Origin: Xanthobacteraceae bacterium
Lineage (GTDB): Bacteria; Pseudomonadota; Alphaproteobacteria; Rhizobiales; Xanthobacteraceae
Assembly (NCBI GenBank): GCA_019750915.1
Contig: JAIENY010000038.1
Span: forward strand, 1 to 40,471
Length of the DNA stretch: 40,471 nt
Direction of reading: 5' to 3'
The notes beneath the pieces were generated by a model. It was given only the letters and a program-made list of their open reading frames with translations, did not search any database and was not told the DNA's origin. This document shows, piece by piece, positions 8,380 to 16,504 of this stretch. How positions within the stretch are numbered: the stretch's first letter is position 1; each line of letters starts with the position of its first letter. The position numbers and the translations under genes were made by a program.

Positions 8380-8808
8380 ATGCTGAAGGAATTTCGCGAA
8401 TTTGCGATGAAGGGGAATGTCGTCGATCTCGCGGTCGGCGTCATCATCGGTGCAGCCTTCGGTGCGATCGTCAATTCGCTTGTCGGTGACATCATCATGC
8501 CGGTGATCGGCGCGATTACCGGTGGATTGGACTTCTCCAATTACTTCACGCCCCTGTCGCATGCGGTGACAGCAGGTAATCTTGCCGATGCCAAGAAGCA
8601 GGGAGCGGTGCTCGCGTGGGGCAGCTTCCTGACCATCACGCTGAACTTCATGATCGTCGCGTTTGTTTTGTTTATCGTTATTCGCCTGATGAACCAGCTG
8701 AAACAGAAAATGGAAAAAGAGAAGGCGGCTGCGGCCGCGCAACCTGCGCCGACCAAGGATCAGGAGCTTCTTGGCGAAATTCGCGATTTGCTGAAAACCA
8801 AGGCGTGA
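8380..8808 (+). CDS. mscL: Large-conductance mechanosensitive channel
   Basis: MscL opens under membrane tension and releases solutes during osmotic downshock. The protein has 142 residues. The N-terminal amphipathic helix [13 protein letters not shown] runs into the first membrane helix [18 protein letters not shown], with the conserved glycine-rich gate. A periplasmic loop is followed by a second helix at about 85-107 and a charged cytoplasmic bundle ending in [10 protein letters not shown] prefer the ATG at 8380, preceded by AGGAAGG, over an in-frame TTG six bases upstream. It follows dapA by 24 bases. Confidence 0.95.
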   Translation: MLKEFREFAMKGNVVDLAVGVIIGAAFGAIVNSLVGDIIMPVIGAITGGLDFSNYFTPLSHAVTAGNLADAKKQGAVLAWGSFLTITLNFMIVAFVLFIVIRLMNQLKQKMEKEKAAAAAQPAPTKDQELLGEIRDLLKTKA

Positions 8809-8847
8809 GATTTGCGCCGCGCGCTTTGATCAGAATGGACATCCGGT

Positions 8848-9321
8848 ATGGCTGAGAAGAAGGAGCGTCTGATCAAGGTCGTGGCGGAAAACCGCAAGGC
8901 CCGCTTTAACTATGCAATTGAAGAGACGGTCGAGGCCGGCGTCATGTTGACTGGCACCGAGGTCAAATCGGCGCGCAACGGCAAAAGCACGATCGCCGAA
9001 TCCTATGCGGATTCGAAAAACGGGGAAATCTGGCTCGTGAATGCCAATATCCCCGAATATCTTCAGGCCAACCGCTTCAATCACGAACCGCGCCGCTCGC
9101 GGAAGCTGCTTCTCCACAAGCGCCAGATCAACAAGCTGATCGGCGCGATTGAGCGTGAAGGCATGACGCTGATTCCGTTGAAGATGTATTTCAACGAACA
9201 GGGGCGATTGAAACTTGAGCTTGCTCTGGCAAAGGGCAAGAAGCTGCACGACAAACGCGACACCGAGAAAAAGCGCGACTGGTCGCGCGAGAAGGGGCGC
9301 CTGCTGCGGGCGAGAGGTTAG
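8848..9321 (+). CDS. smpB: SsrA-binding protein
   Basis: SmpB binds tmRNA and brings it to stalled ribosomes for trans-translation. The 157-residue length is usual. Family hallmarks are [17 protein letters not shown] near the N-terminus, [14 protein letters not shown], and the basic tail rich in Lys and Arg from about residue 130 that enters the decoding centre ([15 protein letters not shown]). It lies 39 bases after mscL and 3 bases before the peroxiredoxin gene. The tmRNA gene itself is not in this window. Confidence 0.97.
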   Translation: MAEKKERLIKVVAENRKARFNYAIEETVEAGVMLTGTEVKSARNGKSTIAESYADSKNGEIWLVNANIPEYLQANRFNHEPRRSRKLLLHKRQINKLIGAIEREGMTLIPLKMYFNEQGRLKLELALAKGKKLHDKRDTEKKRDWSREKGRLLRARG

Positions 9322-9324
9322 ATC

Positions 9325-9900
9325 ATGAACCAGCCGAATCTGCATCAGGTGGATTGGAGCGGAATTCCGGCGCCGGTGGACGATGGCGCTGCTGCGCATC
9401 TCGCCGGAGCGCGGATTGCGCCGGTCATTCTTCCGGCGACCGACGGCAACATGATCTCTCTGGCTGACCAGAGCGGTCGTATCGTGGTGTTTGCCTATCC
9501 GCGCACTGGTGAGCCCGGCAAGATCGGTCTGACCGAGGACTGGGACATGATCCCGGGCGCAAGAGGCTGTACCCCGCAGACCTGTTCGTTTCGTGACCTG
9601 ATCGGAGAACTTAAGGTCGCCGGTGCGCAGCGCGTGTTCGGGCTTTCTACACAGACCACTGAATATCAGAGCGAAATGACTGAGCGGCTGCATGTGCCGT
9701 TTCCGGTTCTGTCCGACAGCAAGCTCGAATTCGCAACTGCGATGAAACTTCCGACAATGGAAGTCGCGGGGGAGACGCTTCTCAAACGTCTCGCGTTCGT
9801 CGCTGACAACGGGAAGATTACACACGTGTTTTATCCGGTGTTTCCGCCGGACCGGAACGCCGCTGACGTGCTTGCTTGGCTTGAGGCCAACCCGCTTTAG
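9325..9900 (+). CDS. Peroxiredoxin of the BCP/PrxQ type with an inserted segment
   Basis: The 191-residue protein has a thioredoxin fold of the AhpC-TSA group and is expected to reduce peroxides with thiols. GCTPQTCSFRD matches the BCP motif, giving Cys82 as the likely peroxidatic and Cys87 as the likely resolving cysteine. In ordinary BCP proteins the YP doublet is followed within a few residues by GCT. Here about twenty residues, TGEPGKIGLTEDWDMIPGAR, stand between them. An N-terminal extension of about 30 residues precedes the domain. The gene starts 3 bases after smpB. Its end meets the convergent glycosylase gene, overlapping by four bases. Confidence 0.85.
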   Translation: MNQPNLHQVDWSGIPAPVDDGAAAHLAGARIAPVILPATDGNMISLADQSGRIVVFAYPRTGEPGKIGLTEDWDMIPGARGCTPQTCSFRDLIGELKVAGAQRVFGLSTQTTEYQSEMTERLHVPFPVLSDSKLEFATAMKLPTMEVAGETLLKRLAFVADNGKITHVFYPVFPPDRNAADVLAWLEANPL

Positions 9901-10613
9901 GCGTCGAGATATTGACGCGCGCTTGCGAACACCGAACGGAACATCTCGGTCGTCAGTACACGAGTGTTGGTGTTGTAACGCGAGCAATGATAGCTGTCGA
10001 AGAGCCGCAAGCGGCCGATCTGCGTTTCCGCGCCGTGTGCGAAGGGTGCTTGCGCTGCGCGAAGTCCGAGCGCCTTGATCGTTGAATCATGTGAGACGCG
10101 GCCCAGCATCACAATCGCGCGCAGTGCCGGCATTTCATCAATCGAGGCCCGCAGAAACGCCCGGCAGGTATTGATCTCTGCGGGGAGGGGTTTATTCTGC
10201 GGCGGTACGCAACGCACCGCGTTACTGATCCGGCAGTCGGTCAGGATCAGCCCGTCGTCCGGGCGCGCGTCGTACCGGCCTTGAGCAAATCCGAAATCGG
10301 ATAATGTCTGGTAGAGGAGGTCGCCCGCGAAATCGCCTGTGAAAGGACGTCCGGTCCGGTTCGCTCCCTGCAGGCCAGGGGCGAGACCGACAATCAGCAG
10401 ACGCGCGTCAGCCGCACCGAAGCTTGATACCGGTCCGTTGAACCAATGCGGATGCTGTTGTCTGTTGGTCTCGCGGAATGCGGCGAGCCGTGAGCAGAGG
10501 GGACAATCGTGGGGCGGTTCGATCGACGACCGCCGCAAAACAGCCGGAACGGGGCCGGCGCCAAGGCGCCGGCTTTCCTTTGTCCTGCTCTCAGTCGTCG
10601 AAACCTTCGTCAT
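9897..10613 (-). CDS. Family 5 uracil-DNA glycosylase (UDGb type)
   Basis: This 238-residue enzyme should remove uracil, and possibly other deaminated bases, from DNA. Motif A is GLAPGLQGANRTGRPFTGD (76-94), the form found in family 5, where the usual catalytic aspartate is absent. Cys37 and Cys40 (CPLC), with Cys135 and Cys150, are the likely 4Fe-4S ligands. The late segment YHCSRYNTNT fits motif C of the superfamily. I start at the ATG at 10613, which overlaps the upstream NYN gene by 23 bases; a longer frame reaching 10769 would overlap far more. Translational coupling to the NYN gene is likely. Confidence 0.88.
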   Translation of the reverse strand: MTKVSTTESRTKESRRLGAGPVPAVLRRSSIEPPHDCPLCSRLAAFRETNRQQHPHWFNGPVSSFGAADARLLIVGLAPGLQGANRTGRPFTGDFAGDLLYQTLSDFGFAQGRYDARPDDGLILTDCRISNAVRCVPPQNKPLPAEINTCRAFLRASIDEMPALRAIVMLGRVSHDSTIKALGLRAAQAPFAHGAETQIGRLRLFDSYHCSRYNTNTRVLTTEMFRSVFASARQYLDA

Positions 10614-11223
10614 CGCCCCGTGGTGCAATGCTGCTGGTGCTTCGCTGCAGGAATTGCGGCGTATGCTGGCGAGGCTCCCGTGGTGCCGGGCGCTCGCCTG
10701 GATCACGTCCGAGTTTCGCTTGCAGTTGCACCAGATCAGTAAAGACATCGGCCTGGCGGCGCAACTCATCGGCGATCATCGGCGGTTGACTGGAGATTGT
10801 CGAGATCACGGTCACGCGGACACCGCGGCGCTGCACGGCCTCGACCAGCGAGCGGAAATCGCCGTCGCCGGAAAACAGCACCATGTGGTCGATATGCTCA
10901 GCAAGTTCTATGGCATCGACAGCAAGCTCGATGTCCATGTTGCCCTTCACCTTGCGGCGTCCGCTGGCGTCGATGAATTCCTTCGTCGCCTTGGTCACAA
11001 CGGTGTAGCCATTATAATCGAGCCAATCGATTAATGGCCTGATCGAGGAATACTCCTGATCCTCGATGATGGCGGTGTAATAGAAGGCTCTGACAAGAGT
11101 CCCGCGACTCTGGAATTCAAGCAGAAGACGCTTGTAATCGATATCAAAACCAAGAGTTTTGGCGGTGGCGTAAAGATTAGCGCCATCGATGAAAAGAGCG
11201 ATCTTGTTGGCAGACGAAGTCAT
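10591..11223 (-). CDS. NYN-domain protein, LabA-like (predicted RNase)
   Basis: The 210-residue protein has a PIN-like NYN domain, a fold of metal-dependent nucleases that usually act on RNA. FIDGANLY holds the first acidic residue, Asp13. MDIELAVDAIELA gives Asp97 and Asp103, and FSGDGDF gives Asp120 and Asp122. The tail after about 175 is low in complexity and rich in Pro, Arg and Gln. I start at MTSSANK (11223), just before the family's conserved IALFIDG. No Shine-Dalgarno is seen ahead of it, and a longer frame reaches 11313. It is divergent from rpoZ and overlaps the glycosylase gene. The biological target is unknown. Confidence 0.87.
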   Translation of the reverse strand: MTSSANKIALFIDGANLYATAKTLGFDIDYKRLLLEFQSRGTLVRAFYYTAIIEDQEYSSIRPLIDWLDYNGYTVVTKATKEFIDASGRRKVKGNMDIELAVDAIELAEHIDHMVLFSGDGDFRSLVEAVQRRGVRVTVISTISSQPPMIADELRRQADVFTDLVQLQAKLGRDPGERPAPREPRQHTPQFLQRSTSSIAPRGDDEGFDD

Positions 11224-11312
11224 CTGGAGGAGGCTTCTTTCGTTTGTTCTGAAACTTTTTGGCGCGGCTCGACCGCCGCGCGAACGGCTGGGTACGCCAT
11301 AATGGAGAAGCA

Positions 11313-11438
11313 ATGAAGCAAAACCTTGTCCATCAGGCTAAAGAGACAGTAAACGTGCGGTTCCGCAATTCGCAACTGATTGTCGACGAAAAAAGGCGTA
11401 TTTTTCCGGAATTCCTGCACAACCAGATGCAAAGTTGA
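11313..11438 (+). CDS. Possible 41-residue peptide, uncertain
   Basis: An ATG at 11313 has GGAGAAG about two to eight bases upstream and opens a 41-codon frame ending at 11438. The predicted peptide begins MKQNLVHQAKE and is basic and polar, without a membrane segment. It lies in the divergent gap between the NYN gene and rpoZ, in AT-richer sequence. I know no family for it. It may be chance. Confidence 0.2.
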   Translation: MKQNLVHQAKETVNVRFRNSQLIVDEKRRIFPEFLHNQMQS

Positions 11439-11463
11439 CGGTTGCGATTTTCGCTTGATACCT
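11435..11463 (+). promoter_or_regulatory. Possible rpoZ promoter
   Basis: TTGACG (11435-11440) is followed after 17 bases by ATACCT (11458-11463), 51 bases before the rpoZ start. The -35 is good and the -10 is weak. Confidence 0.3.
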
Positions 11464-11513
11464 GTACCTACAGGGCATATCCAATATTTTGGCTGATTTT
11501 ACGGAGCGGCTTG

Positions 11514-11906
11514 ATGGCGCGCGTCACTGTGGAAGACTGTATCGACAAGGTCGATAACCGGTTTGATCTTGTTCTCTTGGCTGCGCATCGCGCACGCATG
11601 ATCTCGTCGGGGTCGCCGATCACAATCGATCGCGACAACGACAAGAATCCCGTCGTCTCCCTGCGCGAGATCGCCGATCAGACCATCGCACCGGAAGACC
11701 TCCGCGAGGAGCTGGTCCATTCGCTCCAGAAATTCGTTGAGGTCGACGAGCCGGAGCCGGATACAATCCCGCTGATCGGTTCTGTCGGTGCCAGCGTCGA
11801 TGCTGATGACACCGAGGTGGCTGTCGAGCGTATGACCGAGGAAGAGCTTCTGAAGGGCCTTGAGGGCCTGGCGCCACCGGAAGAGCAGCCGGAAGAGGAC
11901 GAATAG
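11514..11906 (+). CDS. rpoZ: RNA polymerase omega subunit
   Basis: Omega binds the beta' subunit and helps assemble RNA polymerase. The protein has 130 residues. [28 protein letters not shown] is the conserved core, followed by [14 protein letters not shown]. The acidic tail from about residue 75, with many Glu and Asp, is usual in this bacterial group. The start at 11514 matches the family N-terminus and has GGAG nine bases upstream; a longer frame to 11442 adds residues without support. As in many bacteria, the next gene is the (p)ppGpp enzyme, here separated by a strong terminator. Confidence 0.96.
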   Translation: MARVTVEDCIDKVDNRFDLVLLAAHRARMISSGSPITIDRDNDKNPVVSLREIADQTIAPEDLREELVHSLQKFVEVDEPEPDTIPLIGSVGASVDADDTEVAVERMTEEELLKGLEGLAPPEEQPEEDE

Positions 11907-11940
11907 CTCCAGTTCGATCGATTTTTTGCTTCAAAGCGTA

Positions 11941-11977
11941 AAGAAGGCCCGGAAATCATTGCCGGGCCTTCTTTTTT
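11941..11977 (+). terminator. rpoZ terminator
   Basis: AAGAAGGCCCGG (11941-11952) and CCGGGCCTTCTT (11962-11973) form a perfect 12-base-pair stem with a nine-base loop, running into TTTTTT up to 11977. Confidence 0.92.
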
Positions 11978-12042
11978 GGCGAAGTTTTCGCACCGCAGCT
12001 TTCTTGCGATTGAGGTGTGAGAGCGCAATAATTAAATAATTC

Positions 12043-12067
12043 GGCGGATAATCCTCATCCGCCTTTT
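12043..12067 (+). promoter_or_regulatory. Terminator-like hairpin just ahead of the Rsh gene
   Basis: GGCGGAT (12043-12049) and ATCCGCC (12057-12063) form a seven-base-pair stem with a seven-base loop, followed by TTTT. It ends 12 bases before the start codon at 12080. It could be a second terminator for rpoZ read-through or an attenuator in the leader of the next gene. Confidence 0.4.
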
Positions 12068-12079
12068 GAAAGCATCAGA

Positions 12080-14353
12080 ATGCCCGTCGGGCGCCGAACA
12101 TCCCCTCGCCAGATGCAGGCGACCGCAGACGTGGTCGCCGCCGCCGTTGCTCGGCCGAGGCCGGTCGCGAAGACGCCCCGCTATAAAATGATGCGGCAGT
12201 ACGATCTGGTCGATCGGGTCCGTGCCTACAATCCGAACACCGACGAGGACATGCTCAACCGGGCCTATGTCTATGCGATGAAGGCGCATGGGGAGCAGAA
12301 GCGGGCGTCGGGCGACCCCTATTTCTCTCATCCGCTCGAGGTCGCCGCTATTCTGACCGACCTCAAGCTCGACGATGCAACGATTGTCTCGGCATTGCTG
12401 CATGACACGATCGAGGATACCGAATCGACTCGCGCCGAGATTGACGAGATTTTTGGCACCGAGATCGGCGCGCTGGTCGAGGGGCTGACCAAGCTCAAAC
12501 GGCTCGAATTAGTATCGCGCGAGGCGAAGCAGGCGGAGAATCTGCGCAAGCTGCTGCTAGCGATTTCCGACGATGTTCGGGTGCTGCTCGTCAAACTTGC
12601 TGACCGTCTGCACAACATGCGCACGCTTGAATTCGTGCCACCGGCCTCGCGCCGCCGCATTGCTGAGGAAACGCTTGATATCTATGCGCCGCTGGCTGGC
12701 CGTATGGGTATGCAAGAAATGCGCGAGGAACTGGAAGACCTCTCGTTTCGGGTGCTCGATCCCGATGCCCACGAGGTGGTGGCTCAACGGCTCGATGCCC
12801 TGACCGAGCAGAACCGCAATCTGGTCGGCGAGATCGAGAAGCAGCTATCTTGCAATCTCGAAAAGCATGGCGTTGTCGCCAAGGTCAAAGGGCGGCGTAA
12901 GCAGCCGTTTTCGATCTGGGTCAAGATGGAACGAAAGTCGGTTGGATTTGAGCAACTCTCCGACATTTTCGGATTCCGCATTATCCTTAAGACCGTGGAG
13001 GAGTGCTACGCCGCGCTCGGTGTTGTTCACACCAGTTGGCCCGTCGTGCCGGGGCGTTTCAAGGATTATATCTCGACGCCGAAGCAAAACGACTACCGCT
13101 CGATCCACACCACGGTGATCGGTCCCGGAAAGCAGCGCGTCGAACTTCAGATCCGAACCGAGGAAATGGACCGGATCAACGAATATGGCATCGCCGCACA
13201 TGCCTTCTACAAGGACGCGGAAGGTTCCCCCACCGAGGTTTTGAATCGTGAATCCAACGCGTTCTCGTGGCTGCGCCATACCATCGAAATGCTGGCGGAA
13301 AGCGCCAACCCCGAGGAATTTCTCGAACACACCAAGATGGAACTGTTCCACGATCAGGTGTTCTGCTTCACGCCGAAGGGAAAACTGATCGCACTGCCGA
13401 GGCATGCCAACGTCATTGATTTTGCCTATGCGGTGCACACCGACGTCGGCAACAGCGCGGTCGGCTGCAAGATCAACGGAAAGTTCGCGCCGCTGTCGTC
13501 CGAACTCCAGAATGGTGATGAAGTCGTGGTGTTGACGTCGCGTGCGCAGTCGGCGCCGCCGGCCGCGTGGGAGTCGCTGGCGGTCACCGGTAAGGCCAAG
13601 GCCGCAATCCGCCGCGCGACACGCACCGCGGTGCGCGATCAATATGCCGGGCTGGGACGACGGATCGTTGAGCGGTTGTTCATGCGGGCAAAGCTTGTTT
13701 ATGCGGACGACAAGCTGAAGGGTGCGCTGCCGCGGCTGGCGCGGACGTCGATCGAAGATGTGATGGCGGCTGTCGGGCGCGGCGAGATCAAGGCGGCGAA
13801 CGTCGCGCGTGCCGTATATCCGGACTACAAGGAAGAAGCACGCCAGAGCAACATCAAGGGCACTGCGCTCAAGACCAAGGGCGAGGGGGCGCAAAAGAAC
13901 GCCGCCATCCCGATCCGCGGTATCAATTCCGATCTGCCGGTGAAATTTGCACCTAACGGCGGGGCGGTTCCGGGTGATCGTATTGTCGGCATCGTCACGC
14001 CAGGAGAAGGTATCACCATCTATCCCATCCAGGCCCCCGCGCTGAAGGATTTCGAGGAGGAGCCGGAACGCTGGGTCGACGTGCGCTGGGATATCGAGGA
14101 AAGCGCGCCTCGCCGGTTTCCCGCTCGCCTTTATGTCCAGAACGTCAACGAGCCCGGCAGCCTTGCGCAGGTCGCCGGTGTTATCGCCGAGCATGACGGC
14201 AACATCGACAATATCGGCATGAGCCGGCGTTCGCCGGATTTCACCGATCTCATCATCGATCTTGAAGTCTACGACCTCAAGCATCTCAACGGCATCATCA
14301 ATCAATTGCGGGCCAAGGCCGTCGTCGCAAGCGTCGAACGGGTCAACGGCTGA
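12080..14353 (+). CDS. rsh: Bifunctional (p)ppGpp synthetase/hydrolase (Rsh)
   Basis: The single long RelA/SpoT homologue of alphaproteobacteria makes and degrades (p)ppGpp, the stringent-response alarmone. The protein has up to 757 residues. The HD hydrolase domain is intact (His84 in FSHPLE, His108-Asp109 in LLHDTIEDT). The synthetase domain has GRFKDYI, the RXKD form associated with bifunctional enzymes, and NDYRSIHTTV. TGS (about 425-490) and a C-terminal ACT domain follow. The start is uncertain. I use 12080, with only a weak GAAAG upstream. A later start at 12188 (MMRQYDL) would match the conserved core, but it also lacks a binding site. pdxJ follows after 20 bases. Confidence 0.95.
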   Translation: MPVGRRTSPRQMQATADVVAAAVARPRPVAKTPRYKMMRQYDLVDRVRAYNPNTDEDMLNRAYVYAMKAHGEQKRASGDPYFSHPLEVAAILTDLKLDDATIVSALLHDTIEDTESTRAEIDEIFGTEIGALVEGLTKLKRLELVSREAKQAENLRKLLLAISDDVRVLLVKLADRLHNMRTLEFVPPASRRRIAEETLDIYAPLAGRMGMQEMREELEDLSFRVLDPDAHEVVAQRLDALTEQNRNLVGEIEKQLSCNLEKHGVVAKVKGRRKQPFSIWVKMERKSVGFEQLSDIFGFRIILKTVEECYAALGVVHTSWPVVPGRFKDYISTPKQNDYRSIHTTVIGPGKQRVELQIRTEEMDRINEYGIAAHAFYKDAEGSPTEVLNRESNAFSWLRHTIEMLAESANPEEFLEHTKMELFHDQVFCFTPKGKLIALPRHANVIDFAYAVHTDVGNSAVGCKINGKFAPLSSELQNGDEVVVLTSRAQSAPPAAWESLAVTGKAKAAIRRATRTAVRDQYAGLGRRIVERLFMRAKLVYADDKLKGALPRLARTSIEDVMAAVGRGEIKAANVARAVYPDYKEEARQSNIKGTALKTKGEGAQKNAAIPIRGINSDLPVKFAPNGGAVPGDRIVGIVTPGEGITIYPIQAPALKDFEEEPERWVDVRWDIEESAPRRFPARLYVQNVNEPGSLAQVAGVIAEHDGNIDNIGMSRRSPDFTDLIIDLEVYDLKHLNGIINQLRAKAVVASVERVNG

Positions 14354-14373
14354 GCATTTTGCACGGGTTCTGA

Positions 14374-15153
14374 ATGTCTGCTCCGCCACTTCGTCTCGGG
14401 GTCAATATCGATCATGTTGCCACGGTGCGGAATGCACGGGGTGGCAAATTGCCGGACCCGGTCCGCGCCGCCTTGCTCGCCATCGAGGCGGGCGCTGACG
14501 GCATCACCGCGCATCTTCGTGAGGATCGTCGTCATATCCGCGATGACGACATGGTGAGGTTGAAGCGCGAGCTGTCCCGGCCGCAGCTTGCAAAGCCACT
14601 GAATTTCGAAATGGCGGCGACGGCGGAAATGATCGGCATCGCGCTTGCAGCCAAGCCTCATGCGGTGTGCGTCGTGCCCGAACGGCGGACGGAGGTCACT
14701 ACCGAAGGTGGCCTCGATGTGGTTGGCCAGCATCTTGCACTCGCGCCATTTATCGCCCGGCTGAACGATGCAGGTATTCGCGTGTCGCTGTTTATTGCGG
14801 CGGATCCCAAACAGATCGAGATGGCCGCGCAGCTAAAAGCTCCGGTCATCGAAATTCATACCGGCGCGTGGTGCGACGCCGTGAGTGAAGGGCGCGATGA
14901 AAAGACCGCCGTTGAATGGCGTCGTATTGTCGACGGCGCTGTGCAGGCCAGCTCGCTCGGCCTGGAGGTCCACGCTGGACACGGTCTCGATTACGCAACG
15001 GCTGAGACAATCGCGGCACTCCCGCAGATCGTCGAACTGAACATCGGCCACTTCATGATCGGGGAGGCGCTGTTCGTCGGTCTTTCGCAGACGGTGCGCC
15101 TGATGCGCGCAGCGATGGATCGAGGACGGGCTAAGATGGACGTGCGCGCATGA
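14374..15153 (+). CDS. pdxJ: Pyridoxine 5'-phosphate synthase
   Basis: PdxJ closes the pyridoxine ring from 1-deoxyxylulose 5-phosphate and 3-amino-2-oxopropyl phosphate in the DXP-dependent vitamin B6 pathway. The 259-residue TIM barrel is of normal length. [18 protein letters not shown] at the N-terminus, [16 protein letters not shown], and [10 protein letters not shown] are family hallmarks. The gene starts 20 bases after rsh and its last four bases overlap the acpS start. The pairing pdxJ-acpS is widespread in proteobacteria. Confidence 0.97.
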   Translation: MSAPPLRLGVNIDHVATVRNARGGKLPDPVRAALLAIEAGADGITAHLREDRRHIRDDDMVRLKRELSRPQLAKPLNFEMAATAEMIGIALAAKPHAVCVVPERRTEVTTEGGLDVVGQHLALAPFIARLNDAGIRVSLFIAADPKQIEMAAQLKAPVIEIHTGAWCDAVSEGRDEKTAVEWRRIVDGAVQASSLGLEVHAGHGLDYATAETIAALPQIVELNIGHFMIGEALFVGLSQTVRLMRAAMDRGRAKMDVRA

Positions 15154-15569
15154 TCATCGGGATCGGATCGGACCTCATCGATATCCGCCGCGTCGAGAAG
15201 GTGATGGAGCGTCATGGCGAACGCTTCGTCAGCCGGATTTTCACCGATGTCGAACAGGCCAAGGCGATGCGCCGCGCCAAGTCGGCCAAAGGCCTGGTGG
15301 CCACTTATGCGAAGCGGTTTGCGGCCAAGGAGGCCTGCTCCAAGGCGCTCGGCACGGGTATCCATCAGGGGGTGTGGTGGCGGGACATGGGGGTTGTCAA
15401 TCTGCCGGGGGGACGTCCGACCATGAAGCTGACGGGTGGGGCGCTAAAGCGCCTCGAATCCCTTCTGCCGCCCGGGCACGAGGCCAGAATTGATCTCACA
15501 ATCACGGATGATTGGCCCCTTGCGCAGGCTTTTGTGATGATTTCCGCGGTCCCGGCGACTGGCCGGTAA
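15150..15569 (+). CDS. acpS: Holo-acyl-carrier-protein synthase
   Basis: AcpS moves the 4'-phosphopantetheine arm from coenzyme A to apo-ACP and so activates fatty-acid synthesis. The 139-residue protein opens with [12 protein letters not shown] (metal ligand Asp8) and holds [16 protein letters not shown], with Glu61 as the second ligand. The ATGA overlap with pdxJ points to coupled translation. lepB starts 173 bases downstream, so a separate promoter for lepB is possible. Confidence 0.97.
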   Translation: MIIGIGSDLIDIRRVEKVMERHGERFVSRIFTDVEQAKAMRRAKSAKGLVATYAKRFAAKEACSKALGTGIHQGVWWRDMGVVNLPGGRPTMKLTGGALKRLESLLPPGHEARIDLTITDDWPLAQAFVMISAVPATGR

Positions 15570-15742
15570 GCCTCCTGCGGGCATGCCAAAACGACGTTTT
15601 CGGCACCATTTTGACTGACGAATCAAATAATTGGCATTGTGTCACGAACCCTTCGATTGCGACTCCAGCCGCAACAGTCTAAAACCCGCGCGGTATTTCG
15701 GACCCAGACCGACAGCACCGCTCCAGAGGAATTCAAACGTAA

Positions 15743-16504
15743 ATGAGCGCGACATCCGGCACAAAACCCGAAGGCGGCGTCGGCGAAACGATCCGCGTTG
15801 TCATCCATGCGATTCTTATCGCCTTGGTGATCCGCACGTTTTTATTCCAGCCGTTTAACATTCCATCCGGATCGATGAAGTCGACGCTCCTCGTCGGCGA
15901 CTATCTGTTTGTGTCGAAATATTCGTACGGTTACAGCCATTACTCCTTGCCGCTGTCGCCGCCGCTTTTCTCCGGGCGGATTTTTGGCTCCGAGCCCAAG
16001 CGCGGCGATGTCGTCGTGTTCCGGCTGCCGAAGGACGATACCACCGACTACATCAAACGCGTCATCGGACTTCCGGGCGACCACATTCAGGTCAAGGAAG
16101 GGCTTCTCTACATCAACGACGTGCCTGTCGAGCGCAAACGCCTTGAGGACTTTGTCGGCGAGGATCCGTGTGGGTCCGGCGATGCCATCGCGCGCGTGAA
16201 GCAATGGCAGGAAACGTTGCCGAACGGTGTCGTCTACAAGACGCTCGATTGCGTTGATAACGGCTTCTATGACAACACCATGGTCTACGTCGTGCCGCCA
16301 AATCATTTTTTCATGATGGGCGACAATCGCGACAACTCGACCGACAGCCGCGTGCTTTCGGCTGTGGGGTATGTGCCCGAGGAAAACCTGATCGGTCACG
16401 CGCAGATGATCTTCTTCTCCATCAAGGAAGGGGAGCAGCCGTGGCAATTCTGGCGCTGGCCGGTCGCCATCCGCTGGAATAGGATTTTCACATTCGTCAG
16501 ATGA
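15743..16504 (+). CDS. lepB: Signal peptidase I
   Basis: LepB cleaves signal peptides from secreted proteins at the outer face of the inner membrane. It has 253 residues. One membrane helix (about 16-35) precedes the periplasmic catalytic domain. The Ser-Lys dyad is Ser44 in IPSGSMKSTLL and Lys105 in YIKRVIGLPGD. GDNRDNSTDSR is the conserved box E. An AGAGGA site precedes the ATG. The gene overlaps rnc by four bases (ATGA). Confidence 0.97.
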   Translation: MSATSGTKPEGGVGETIRVVIHAILIALVIRTFLFQPFNIPSGSMKSTLLVGDYLFVSKYSYGYSHYSLPLSPPLFSGRIFGSEPKRGDVVVFRLPKDDTTDYIKRVIGLPGDHIQVKEGLLYINDVPVERKRLEDFVGEDPCGSGDAIARVKQWQETLPNGVVYKTLDCVDNGFYDNTMVYVVPPNHFFMMGDNRDNSTDSRVLSAVGYVPEENLIGHAQMIFFSIKEGEQPWQFWRWPVAIRWNRIFTFVR

